This document shows, one piece after another, positions 42,354 through 50,194 of a DNA stretch of 64,000 nucleotides. The position numbers and the translations under genes were made by a program. Origin of the DNA: Palsa-504 sp963753195. Lineage in GTDB: Bacteria; Actinomycetota; Actinomycetes; Streptosporangiales; Streptosporangiaceae. Below the pieces are notes generated by a model. That model was not told the origin of the DNA. It worked only from the letters and a program-made list of their open reading frames with translations, and searched no databases. The stretch is taken from positions 620,001 to 684,000 of the forward strand of contig CAVWBH010000001.1 of assembly GCA_963753195.1 (NCBI GenBank), given 5' to 3'. How positions within the stretch are numbered: the first letter of the stretch is position 1; every line of letters starts with the position of its first letter.

Positions 42354-43457
42354 GTGTCAGCAGACACTCTCGGACAACTATCGGCAGCCGGAGTGTCGGT
42401 ATGGCTGGATGACATCAGCCGCGACCGGCTGCGCACCGGCAACCTGAAGGAGCTGATCGACGGCCAGCACGTGGTCGGCGTGACCTCTAACCCGACGATC
42501 TTCGCGCACGCGCTGGACCACGGGAACGCGTACGACGGGCAGCTCGAGGACCTGAAGACCCGCGGCGTGACGGTGGAAGAGGCGTCCCGGCTGATCACCA
42601 CCTACGACATCCGCTGGGCCTGCGACGTGCTGCGCCCGGTGTACGACGCGACGGGCGGCCTGGACGGCCGGGTGTCGCTCGAGGTCGATCCGAGGCTGGC
42701 CCGCAACACGGCCGCGACCATCGCCGAGGCGCGCTCGCTGTGGTGGATGGTGGACCGCCCCAACCTGCTCATCAAGATCCCGGCCACCCCCGAGGGGCTG
42801 CCCGCGATCACGGCGAGCATCGCCGAAGGGATCAGCGTCAACGTCACGCTGATCTTCTCGCTGCAGCGCTACGGCGAGGTGATCGACGCGTACGTGGCGG
42901 GCCTCGAGCAGGCTGCCGCCGCCGGGCATGACCTGTCCCAGATCCGCTCGGTGGCGTCCTTCTTCGTCAGCCGGATGGACACCGAAGTCGACTCCAGGCT
43001 GGACAAGCTGGGCACCCCGGAGGCGGAGGCGCTGCGCGGCCAGGCGGCCATCGCGAACGCCCGGCTGGCGTACGAGCTGTTCGAGCAGCGGATCGCCACG
43101 GCGCGCTGGCGGGCCCTGAAGGACAAGGGAGCTCAGGTCCAGCGGCCGCTGTGGGCTTCGACCTCCACCAAGGACCCCGCCTTCCCCGACACCAGGTACG
43201 TGGTCGACCTCGTGGTGGCCGACACCGTGAACACGATGCCCGAGGGCACCATCAAGGCCATGGCCGATCACGGCGAGCTGCACGGCGACACGGTGCACGG
43301 TACCTACGACGCGTCCCGTCAGGTACTGGCCGACCTGGAGAAGCTCGGCATCGGCTATGACGATGTGGTGCAGGTCCTGGAGGACGAGGGCGTCGCGAAG
43401 TTCGAGGCGTCGTGGACTGAGCTGCTCGAGTCGATCAAGAAGAACTTGGGGCGCTGA
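42354..43457 (+). CDS. tal: transaldolase
   Basis: 367 residues from GTG 42354, GGGAAGCGACC upstream. TalAB/actinobacterial type: GVSVWLDDISRDRLRTGNLK, TSNPTIFAHA, and the Schiff-base lysine region WWMVDRPNLLIKIPATPEGL, followed by VNVTLIFSLQRY and QRPLWASTSTKDPAFPDTRY. It transfers a dihydroxyacetone unit between sugar phosphates. It lies 37 bases after tkt. Confidence 0.96.
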   Translation: MSADTLGQLSAAGVSVWLDDISRDRLRTGNLKELIDGQHVVGVTSNPTIFAHALDHGNAYDGQLEDLKTRGVTVEEASRLITTYDIRWACDVLRPVYDATGGLDGRVSLEVDPRLARNTAATIAEARSLWWMVDRPNLLIKIPATPEGLPAITASIAEGISVNVTLIFSLQRYGEVIDAYVAGLEQAAAAGHDLSQIRSVASFFVSRMDTEVDSRLDKLGTPEAEALRGQAAIANARLAYELFEQRIATARWRALKDKGAQVQRPLWASTSTKDPAFPDTRYVVDLVVADTVNTMPEGTIKAMADHGELHGDTVHGTYDASRQVLADLEKLGIGYDDVVQVLEDEGVAKFEASWTELLESIKKNLGR

Positions 43458-43511
43458 GCCGGGGATGATCACAGGGGCTGGCCGTGGTTCGAGCGTGACC
43501 GGAGGTTGGGC

Positions 43512-45110
43512 ATGACCGCCGAACCGGGAATCCCCGAGGGCCTGGCCCCGGGCAACCCCGCCGTCATCGCCGGGCTCAAGGAGGTCTGCGGGCCGGTCAA
43601 TCCGCTGCGCGATCCGCGGGACCGGCGTATCCCGCGGGTCGCCGAGCCGTGCGTCCTGGTGATGTTCGGCGTCACCGGCGACCTGGCTCGCAAGAAGCTG
43701 ATGCCGGCCATTTACGACCTGGCCAACCGGGGGCTGCTGCCGCCGGGCTTCTCGTTTGTCGGCTTCGCCCGCCGGGACTGGGAGGACGAGGATTTCGCCC
43801 AGGTCACCTACCAGGCGGTGAAAGAATACGCCCGCACTCCGTTCCGCGACGCGGTGTGGGAGCAGCTCAGTGAGGGCGTGCGGTTCGTGTCCGGCTCGTT
43901 CGATGACGACGCGGCCTTCGACGAGCTGGCTGAGACAGTGCGGGTGCTGGATGGCGAACGCAGCACCGGGGGGAACTACGCGTTCTATCTCTCGATCCCG
44001 CCGGGCCAGTTCCCCACGGTAGTCGAGCAGCTCAAGCGCAGCGGCCTGTCCGACTCCCGGGGCCGCGGCTGGCGGCGGGTGGTAATAGAGAAGCCGTTCG
44101 GCCACGACCTGGCCAGCGCGCGGGAGCTGAACGCCATCCTGGAGTCGGTGTTCCCGCCGGACGCGGTGTTCCGCATCGACCACTACCTGGGCAAGGAGAC
44201 GGTACAGAACATCCTGGCGCTGCGGTTCGCCAACGAGATGTACGAGCCCATCTGGAACCGCGGTTATGTCGATCACGTGCAGATCACCATGGCCGAGGAC
44301 ATCGGGATCGGCGGCCGGGCCGGCTACTACGACGGCATCGGCGCCGCGCGCGACGTGATGCAGAACCACCTGCTGCAGCTCCTGGCGCTGACCGCGATGG
44401 AGGAGCCGGTGGCGTTCGACGCGCAATCGCTGCGGATGGAGAAGGAGAAGGTGCTGTCCGCGGTCCGGCTGCCCGCCGACCTCGCCGCCGGCACCGCGCG
44501 CGGGCAGTACGCCGCGGGCTGGCAGGGCGGCCGGCAGGTGATCGGCTTCCTGGAGGAGGACGGCATCCCGCCGGATTCCCGCACGGAGACGTACGCCGCG
44601 CTGCGGCTCGGCGTCGATACCAGGCGGTGGGCCGGAGTGCCGTTCTACCTGCGGGCGGGTAAACGGCTGCCGCGCCGGATGACGGAGGTCGCGCTGATCT
44701 TCCAGCGCGCGCCGCACCTGCCGTTCTCCGCCACCGATACCGAGGAGCTCGGCCAGAACATGCTGGTGATCAGGATCCAGCCGGACGAGGGCATCACCGT
44801 GCGGTTCGGTTCCAAGGTGCCGGGGACCGCTATGGAGGTCAGGGACGTGAACATGGACTTTGCCTACGGCGAGTCCTTCACCGAATCCAGCCCCGAAGCC
44901 TACGAGCGGCTGCTGCTCGACGTCCTGGTCGGCGACCCGCCGCTGTTCCCCCGGCAGGCCGAAGTGGAGCTCGGCTGGCGGATCCTCGACCCAGTCGAGG
45001 ATTTCTGGGCCTCCTACACCAAGCCGGAGCAGTACACGGCGGGCTCGGCGGGCCCGCCGAGCGCCGAGGCGCTGATGGCCAGGGACGGCCGCGCCTGGCG
45101 GCGCCTGTGA
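43512..45110 (+). CDS. zwf: glucose-6-phosphate dehydrogenase
   Basis: 532 residues from ATG 43512, with GGAGG six bases upstream; a TTG at 43506 overlaps that site and is unlikely. NADP-binding region VMFGVTGDLARKKLMPAIYD, catalytic segment FRIDHYLGKETVQNILALRF and YYDGIGAARDVMQNHLLQLL. It opens the oxidative pentose-phosphate branch, forming 6-phosphogluconolactone and NADPH. It is followed by its assembly partner opcA and by pgl, the next enzyme. Confidence 0.97.
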   Translation: MTAEPGIPEGLAPGNPAVIAGLKEVCGPVNPLRDPRDRRIPRVAEPCVLVMFGVTGDLARKKLMPAIYDLANRGLLPPGFSFVGFARRDWEDEDFAQVTYQAVKEYARTPFRDAVWEQLSEGVRFVSGSFDDDAAFDELAETVRVLDGERSTGGNYAFYLSIPPGQFPTVVEQLKRSGLSDSRGRGWRRVVIEKPFGHDLASARELNAILESVFPPDAVFRIDHYLGKETVQNILALRFANEMYEPIWNRGYVDHVQITMAEDIGIGGRAGYYDGIGAARDVMQNHLLQLLALTAMEEPVAFDAQSLRMEKEKVLSAVRLPADLAAGTARGQYAAGWQGGRQVIGFLEEDGIPPDSRTETYAALRLGVDTRRWAGVPFYLRAGKRLPRRMTEVALIFQRAPHLPFSATDTEELGQNMLVIRIQPDEGITVRFGSKVPGTAMEVRDVNMDFAYGESFTESSPEAYERLLLDVLVGDPPLFPRQAEVELGWRILDPVEDFWASYTKPEQYTAGSAGPPSAEALMARDGRAWRRL

Positions 45111-45153
45111 GCGCACGCGCGGTCCAGGCGGATGATGTACGAGGGAGGCCGCG

Positions 45154-46059
45154 ATGACCATCGACCTGACCGACACCAACACCGGCGCGATCCACGACGC
45201 GCTCACTCAGGCGCGCCGCGCGATGGGCGGGCCGGCCTCGGGGATGGTGCTGACGCTGATCGTCGTCACCGGCGAGGCCGAGCAGTACGACGCCGTCCGC
45301 GCGGCCAGCCACGCGGGCCGGGAGCACCCCAGCCGCATCCTCGCGGTCATCACGCGCAGACCCAAGTCCGAATCCCGGCTGGACGCCGAGATCCGGGTGG
45401 GCGAGACCGGACCAGGCGAGACGATCCTGCTCCGCATGTACGGCCTGCTCGGGCAGCACGCTGACTCCGTGGTGGCGCCGCTGCTCGCGCCGGACGTCCC
45501 CGTCGTCACCTGGTGGCCAGACGACGCGCCGCCCGCGCCATCGGCTGATCCGCTCGGCAGCGTGGCCCAGCGCCGGGTGACGGACGCGGCGGCGAGCGAC
45601 GAGCCCAGGGAGATGCTGCTGGCCCTGGCCAAGACCTACAAGCCGGGCGACACTGACCTGAGCTGGACCCGGTCCACCGGGTGGCGCACCTTGCTCGCCG
45701 CCGTCATGGACCAGGACCCCGAGCTGCTCAGCGGCGAGGTCCTGGCTGAGCCGGCCAACCCGACCGCGGACCTGATCGCCGCCTGGCTCGCCCTGCGGCT
45801 GGACATCGAGATGCTGCGCGGCGAGTCCGAAGGACCCGGGATCACCGAGGTCAGCTTCAACACCCCGGACGGGAAGCTCGCTATCTCGCGGCCGGACGGC
45901 CGGAACGCCACCTTGGCCTGGCCCGGCCGGCCCGAACGCCGGGTCGCGCTGCACCGCCGCGATACCGACGACCTGATCGCCGAGGAGCTGCGCAGGCTCG
46001 AGCCGGACGAGGTGTACGCGGAAACACTGCGGGCCCTGGCCGCGGGCCCGGCCCGTTGA
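45154..46059 (+). CDS. opcA: OpcA, glucose-6-phosphate dehydrogenase assembly/activation protein
   Basis: 301 residues from ATG 45154 with GAGGGAGGCCGCG upstream. Recognisable OpcA features: MVLTLIVVTGEAEQYDAVRA, SHAGREHPSRILAVITR, RMYGLLGQHADSVVAPLLAP and PVVTWWPDDAPP. It is known to support assembly and redox control of Zwf in cyanobacteria and actinobacteria. It lies 43 bases after zwf and 13 before pgl. Confidence 0.95.
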   Translation: MTIDLTDTNTGAIHDALTQARRAMGGPASGMVLTLIVVTGEAEQYDAVRAASHAGREHPSRILAVITRRPKSESRLDAEIRVGETGPGETILLRMYGLLGQHADSVVAPLLAPDVPVVTWWPDDAPPAPSADPLGSVAQRRVTDAAASDEPREMLLALAKTYKPGDTDLSWTRSTGWRTLLAAVMDQDPELLSGEVLAEPANPTADLIAAWLALRLDIEMLRGESEGPGITEVSFNTPDGKLAISRPDGRNATLAWPGRPERRVALHRRDTDDLIAEELRRLEPDEVYAETLRALAAGPAR

Positions 46060-46072
46060 GCGGGGGGACATC

Positions 46073-46852
46073 GTGACCACGCCCGAGGTGATCGTGCACC
46101 GGGACGCACCGCTGCTGGCCAAGGCGGTCGCGGCGCGCCTGGTCACCAGGCTGGTCGATTCGATGGCGGCGCGGGGCACGGCCTCGGTGGTGCTGACCGG
46201 AGGCGGCATCGGGACCGCGGTGCTGGCCGAGCTGGCGGCCGCCCCGGCCCGCGATGCCATCGACTGGCCGCACCTGGACATCTGGTGGGGCGACGAGCGG
46301 TTCGTGCCCGCCGGCGACCCGGAGCGGAACGAGACCGGAGCGCGCGGCGCCCTGCTCGATCACGTGGACGCCGATCCGGCCCGGGTGCACCCGATGCCGG
46401 GACCGGACGGGCCGGACGGCGACGATCCGGAGGCGTCGGCGGCCAGGTACGCGTCGTGGCTGGAGGCCGCGACGAACCCCGAGGATCACGGCCCGGTCCC
46501 GGAGTTCGACGTGCTGATGCTGGGCATCGGCCCCGAGGCCCACGTCGCGTCGTTGTTCCCCGGTATGCCCGCGCTCTATGATGAGCGGCCGGTGGTGGCG
46601 GTCCGGGGATCGCCGAAGCCGCCACCGACCCGGCTGTCCCTCACGCTGCCGTCGATCCAGGCGGCCCGGGAGGTCTGGATCCTGGCCTCGGGCGCGGAGA
46701 AAGCCGACGCGATCGCGCTGGCCCTGTCCAACGCCGGCCCGGTGCAGGTTCCCGCCGCGGGCGCCCGCGGCCGGCAGCGGACGCTATTCTTGATCGACAG
46801 CGCCGCCGCGGCCAAGGTTCCGCCGCAGATCGGCCGCCAGGGCGCGCACTGA
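46073..46852 (+). CDS. pgl: 6-phosphogluconolactonase
   Basis: 259 residues from GTG 46073 (AGCGGGGGGACATC upstream). GlcN6P isomerase-like fold: TASVVLTGGGIGTAVLAELA-like strand, IDWPHLDIWWGDERFVPAGD, FDVLMLGIGPEAHVASLFPG and VRGSPKPPPTRLSLTLPSIQ. It hydrolyses 6-phosphogluconolactone made by Zwf. The common GPDGHxxSLFP motif appears as GPEAHVASLFPG. Its last 69 bases overlap the convergent membrane glycosyltransferase gene. Confidence 0.93.
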   Translation: MTTPEVIVHRDAPLLAKAVAARLVTRLVDSMAARGTASVVLTGGGIGTAVLAELAAAPARDAIDWPHLDIWWGDERFVPAGDPERNETGARGALLDHVDADPARVHPMPGPDGPDGDDPEASAARYASWLEAATNPEDHGPVPEFDVLMLGIGPEAHVASLFPGMPALYDERPVVAVRGSPKPPPTRLSLTLPSIQAAREVWILASGAEKADAIALALSNAGPVQVPAAGARGRQRTLFLIDSAAAAKVPPQIGRQGAH

Positions 46853-48448
46853 CCTACCGCCCGGCGCCCGGGTGAAGGCCAGCCCGGCGGCCAGGCAGGC
46901 CACCGGAGCGGCCGCCAGCACGTACCGGTAGCTGAAGCCGGCGGTCATCGGCGGGAGCACGATCAGCAGCACCCCGACCAGCCAGGGCAGCAAGCCGATG
47001 CCGCCCCAGCGGCGCCAGCGGGCCAGCACCCCGGCCGCGCCGATGAGCACGATAAGGCCGAGCAGGGTCCCGCGCAGGAAGATGTACCGCTGGTAGACCT
47101 CGAGTATGTGTTCCCACGGCTGGACCGCCGTGGTCCATCCGAAGCCCTGACCCTGGCCGTCGGCGAAGTCCCGCTCCGCCGTCATGATCACGGTCGCCTG
47201 ATTGTCGTTCAGCTGGCAGTTCGCATTACACCAGGTGAGGCTGGAACTGTCCGGCTGATGCAGGGGCGTGCCCGGGATGTGATCGGGGGTGGCATACCAG
47301 GGGATCTGCAGGTTCATCTCTTGGGTGCTGACGAACTGGAAGTTCGGGCCATTGCCGGCGTAGTCCTTCGGGTCAGGCTGCCGGTTCCAGCCGAAGGTGT
47401 GCAGCACGTCGTCGATTACCGCCCGCGCGTAAGCCACCGGCTGGGCTTCGATGGCACGCTCAGCGAACTGCTGAGTCTGGGCGCTGATCTCCGGACCGAA
47501 CCGCTGCGAGGTATCGCTGCCGAGGGCCAGGTACAGCGGCGTGTTGACCTTCTGATAGGGCTTCAGCTCGTTGTCCGCCCAGATGTACTCCCCCGCCACC
47601 GGGCGGTATTGCAGCTTGGTCGGGTCGCAGAGGTAGGCCAGGAGAGCGGGCACGTTCATCTTCGAGCACTCGGCGAACGTGCTGACCCGGCTGTACAGGA
47701 AGCTGCCCTGCGACTCGCTCAGCGCGTACTTGCCGGTGCCCTGGTGAAACCAGACCATGTACAAGCCGATCGGCAAGATGCCCGCCACCGCGAAGGCCAG
47801 GAGCCGGCGCCAGCCGACCCGCCGGGCGAGCATGCCGACGATGACCAAGATGAGCAGCGGCTCCCCCACCGACCGCACCAGCGTCGCGTACCCGATGAGC
47901 AGCCCGGCGCCCGCCATGGTCAGCACCGAGGGCCGGTTGCTCCAGCACAGGATGACCACGGCGAGGGTGGCCAGGAAGATGAACAGCGGGTCAGCGGTGA
48001 TCATGTGCTCGAGGTGCAGCTCGTAGGCGTCGAACATCACCGGCACGGCGGCTAGCGTTGCGCCCCACCAGGGCAGGCCGCGGTGGCGCAGCAGGGCATA
48101 GATGGCCACGCCGACGATGACGCCCATGGCCGCCTGGAGCAGCCCGATCGCGTAGTCGCTGTGCAGCGGGAGCAGGAGATCGAGGAAGAACGGGTAACCG
48201 TTCGGCCGGACCTGATCCGGGGTGTGCGTGACCGCATCGAGAATGTAGTTATAGGAGTCGCTGAACCAGAAGATCGGCGGATAGCCGAGGACCACCACGA
48301 TGCGCATTACGATGGCGGCGAGAACGACCAGGGCAAACGGCCAGTGGGTCACGACCGGGCGGACGAGCCTGGCCAGCTGCGGGCTGCGTGGGCCGGGCGG
48401 CTCCTGACCGGGAACGAGCCGCTCGCTACCGGTGGTCGCGTTCGTCAA
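46784..48448 (-). CDS. multi-pass glycosyltransferase-like membrane protein (ArnT/GT39-like)
   Basis: 554 residues from TTG 48448, chosen for GGGAGG six to eight bases upstream. About ten to twelve membrane helices: FALVVLAAIVMRIVVVLGYP, LLQAAMGVIVGVAIYALLRH, LFIFLATLAVVILCWSN, and a C-terminal set LRGTLLGLIVLIGAAGVL / LLPWLVGVLLIVLPPMTAGF. An acidic residue after the first helix (FWFSDSYNYILDA) matches the catalytic loop position of polyprenyl-phosphate-dependent glycosyltransferases. A large extracytoplasmic loop with paired cysteines (TWCNANCQLN) lies between helices. Substrate unknown. It overlaps pgl at the 3' ends. Confidence 0.7.
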   Translation of the reverse strand: MTNATTGSERLVPGQEPPGPRSPQLARLVRPVVTHWPFALVVLAAIVMRIVVVLGYPPIFWFSDSYNYILDAVTHTPDQVRPNGYPFFLDLLLPLHSDYAIGLLQAAMGVIVGVAIYALLRHRGLPWWGATLAAVPVMFDAYELHLEHMITADPLFIFLATLAVVILCWSNRPSVLTMAGAGLLIGYATLVRSVGEPLLILVIVGMLARRVGWRRLLAFAVAGILPIGLYMVWFHQGTGKYALSESQGSFLYSRVSTFAECSKMNVPALLAYLCDPTKLQYRPVAGEYIWADNELKPYQKVNTPLYLALGSDTSQRFGPEISAQTQQFAERAIEAQPVAYARAVIDDVLHTFGWNRQPDPKDYAGNGPNFQFVSTQEMNLQIPWYATPDHIPGTPLHQPDSSSLTWCNANCQLNDNQATVIMTAERDFADGQGQGFGWTTAVQPWEHILEVYQRYIFLRGTLLGLIVLIGAAGVLARWRRWGGIGLLPWLVGVLLIVLPPMTAGFSYRYVLAAAPVACLAAGLAFTRAPGGRSVRALAADLRRNLGRGGAVDQE

Positions 48449-48637
48449 CGACCGCCTCCCGACTCCTTGAGCCTGCCGGGCGCATTCCCGGCCTGTTCGC
48501 TGATCCCGCAGGCCCCGGTGATCTAGCACGTCCGCGCGTCTGCCTTCGCGCCGGCTGACCCATAGTAGCCGTCACCTCGCACCGAAATGCGGGTAAACGC
48601 TGAACGACCCCGTCAGCGTGTCAGCGGTCACTCGCGG

Positions 48638-49054
48638 TTACCAGCGGCCCCCGTAGCCGATCCGGCACGCCAGCAGGCAGATGAATACGAAGGACAGCGC
48701 GGCGGCCAGACTCGGCGCCCCGGCCGCGGCCGCGATCAGGATCCAGATGACCAAGACCGGCAGCAGCCGGTCGTACGGACGGCGGTGCCTGGACTGCTGC
48801 GCCCGGGCTGCGGCCGTCCCCGGTGGTGCCGGACGCGCGTGCGGCCCGCGGCTCAGGTCAGCGCCGAGCGGCGGCTGAACCGGGAGATCACTGGTCAGGT
48901 CCCCTAGCTGGTCCCGGGTCTTCGCGGCGTAGGCGGCCGCCGTCCGCTCCTCAAGCTCGTCGGCGGTCAACCGTCCCTCGGTGAACGCATCGCGCAGGAC
49001 ATCGACGATGCTCTCCCGCTCCTGGTCGGACGCACGGATCGGCCGGTCGGTCAT
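48638..49054 (-). CDS. DUF1707 (SHOCT-like) membrane protein
   Basis: 138 residues. The N-terminal DUF1707 domain is clear: IRASDQERESIVDVLRDAFT, then EGRLTADELEERTAAAYAAK and TRDQLGDLTSDLP. A Pro/Arg-rich linker leads to two C-terminal membrane helices (LLPVLVIWILIAAAAG, LAAALSFVFICLLACRIGY). Widespread in actinobacteria; function unknown. Monocistronic. Confidence 0.88.
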   Translation of the reverse strand: MTDRPIRASDQERESIVDVLRDAFTEGRLTADELEERTAAAYAAKTRDQLGDLTSDLPVQPPLGADLSRGPHARPAPPGTAAARAQQSRHRRPYDRLLPVLVIWILIAAAAGAPSLAAALSFVFICLLACRIGYGGRW

Positions 49055-49300
49055 CGGCGGACACCCCTAGCACGATCTATAGGCTTTTCCCCCGATCTTA
49101 CCCGGCCTTTTTGCCGTGTTCCTGACCCCGGAACTCACCGAGGCCGTCCGGTTCATCGGCCGCCGGACAGCTCTGGTTCCCCGCCGGGCCGCCGCTGATC
49201 CACTGATCAGCCGCTGGGCGCGCTTGCACCGGTCATCCCGCGGCGCCGCCCTCCTGCCCGATAGCGTTAGGCGGGTATCCACGGGAGGAGGAGCGGCGAG

Positions 49301-50029
49301 GTGCAGGAGCCGCAGACCGACCTGTCGGCGCGGATGGCGCGCGTCCGGCATAGGGCCCGCCCGTGGCGGTCAATCGCCGCCCTGGTGCTCGCGATCGCCG
49401 CTGCGGTCATCTCCCGGCAGGCCCGGCCTGAGGCGCAGACGTTCTCGCCGAACCACCTGACCAGCCACATCATCCAGTACTGCGCCGCCGCGGCGTTCGG
49501 CGTATTCGGGTCGATGGCCACCTTCGGCCTGGCCGGGCAGGCGCGCGGGCTGCTCGAGCCGCGGCTGGGCACGGCGCACGCGGCCGTGGCCAGGTATGCC
49601 GTCCTGATCGTCGGCGGTTTCACCACCTTGGTGATCACCCTTGACCTGCTCGGCTTGCCGGTCACCCAGCTCGTCCTGGGCGGGGCGCTCACCACCGTCT
49701 TCGTCGGAATCGCCGCGCAGCAGGCGCTGGGCAACGTGTTCGCCGGCCTGGTGCTGCAGTTCGCCCGCCCGTTTCGCGCGGGCGACGCGATCCGGCTCCG
49801 GGCCGGAGCCCTGGGCGGCACCCTGGACGGGACGGTGGTGGAGATCGGGATCACCTATGTCCGGCTGAAAGCCGCAGCCGGCGTGATGGCCATCCCGAAC
49901 TCGCAGGTGCTGAACGCGGTGATCGGCCCCATACCGCCAGCTGAGGAAGACACCCCGGCCGTCGTAGACGGCGCCGGCGCTCCGGGCGGCCCGGAGAAAA
50001 CGCAGCCAGCACCGTCCGGGTCGGCCTGA
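49301..50029 (+). CDS. small MscS-family mechanosensitive channel-like protein
   Basis: 242 residues from GTG 49301, GGGAGGAGGAG upstream. Three helices: IAALVLAIAAAVISR, CAAAAFGVFGSMATFGLAG and YAVLIVGGFTTLVITLDLLG, followed by the pore-lining and beta-domain signature VTQLVLGGALTTVFVGIAAQ, QALGNVFAGLVLQFARPFRA. The MscS beta domain is short and the C-terminal alpha/beta part is replaced by a Pro/Ala-rich tail. It probably releases solutes on hypo-osmotic shock. Confidence 0.85.
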   Translation: MQEPQTDLSARMARVRHRARPWRSIAALVLAIAAAVISRQARPEAQTFSPNHLTSHIIQYCAAAAFGVFGSMATFGLAGQARGLLEPRLGTAHAAVARYAVLIVGGFTTLVITLDLLGLPVTQLVLGGALTTVFVGIAAQQALGNVFAGLVLQFARPFRAGDAIRLRAGALGGTLDGTVVEIGITYVRLKAAAGVMAIPNSQVLNAVIGPIPPAEEDTPAVVDGAGAPGGPEKTQPAPSGSA

Positions 50030-50041
50030 ATACAGCAAAGA

Positions 50042-50068
50042 GCCGGCCGGGCATAAAACCCGGCCGGC
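50042..50068. terminator. bidirectional-type terminator hairpin
   Basis: GCCGGCCGGG (50042-50051) and CCCGGCCGGC (50059-50068) pair perfectly around CATAAAA, with CCCTTTGT following on the plus strand. It lies 12 bases after the MscS stop and faces the convergent repeat protein. Confidence 0.8.
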
Positions 50069-50194
50069 CCTTTGTCACGCTAACCGGTGCGGAGGTCGCC
50101 TCTCGGCGAAAGGCACAACGCGGCTCCAGCCAAACGGTATTCCGCGAAGGCAATAGGTGCGGCCCGGGGACACAGCCGCACCGGCCGTTTGAGT

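Noticed and set aside
42378..45206. 942-residue minus-strand open frame
   Set aside because: It lies opposite tal and zwf, whose conservation is unmistakable; the frame is open only because of GC bias.
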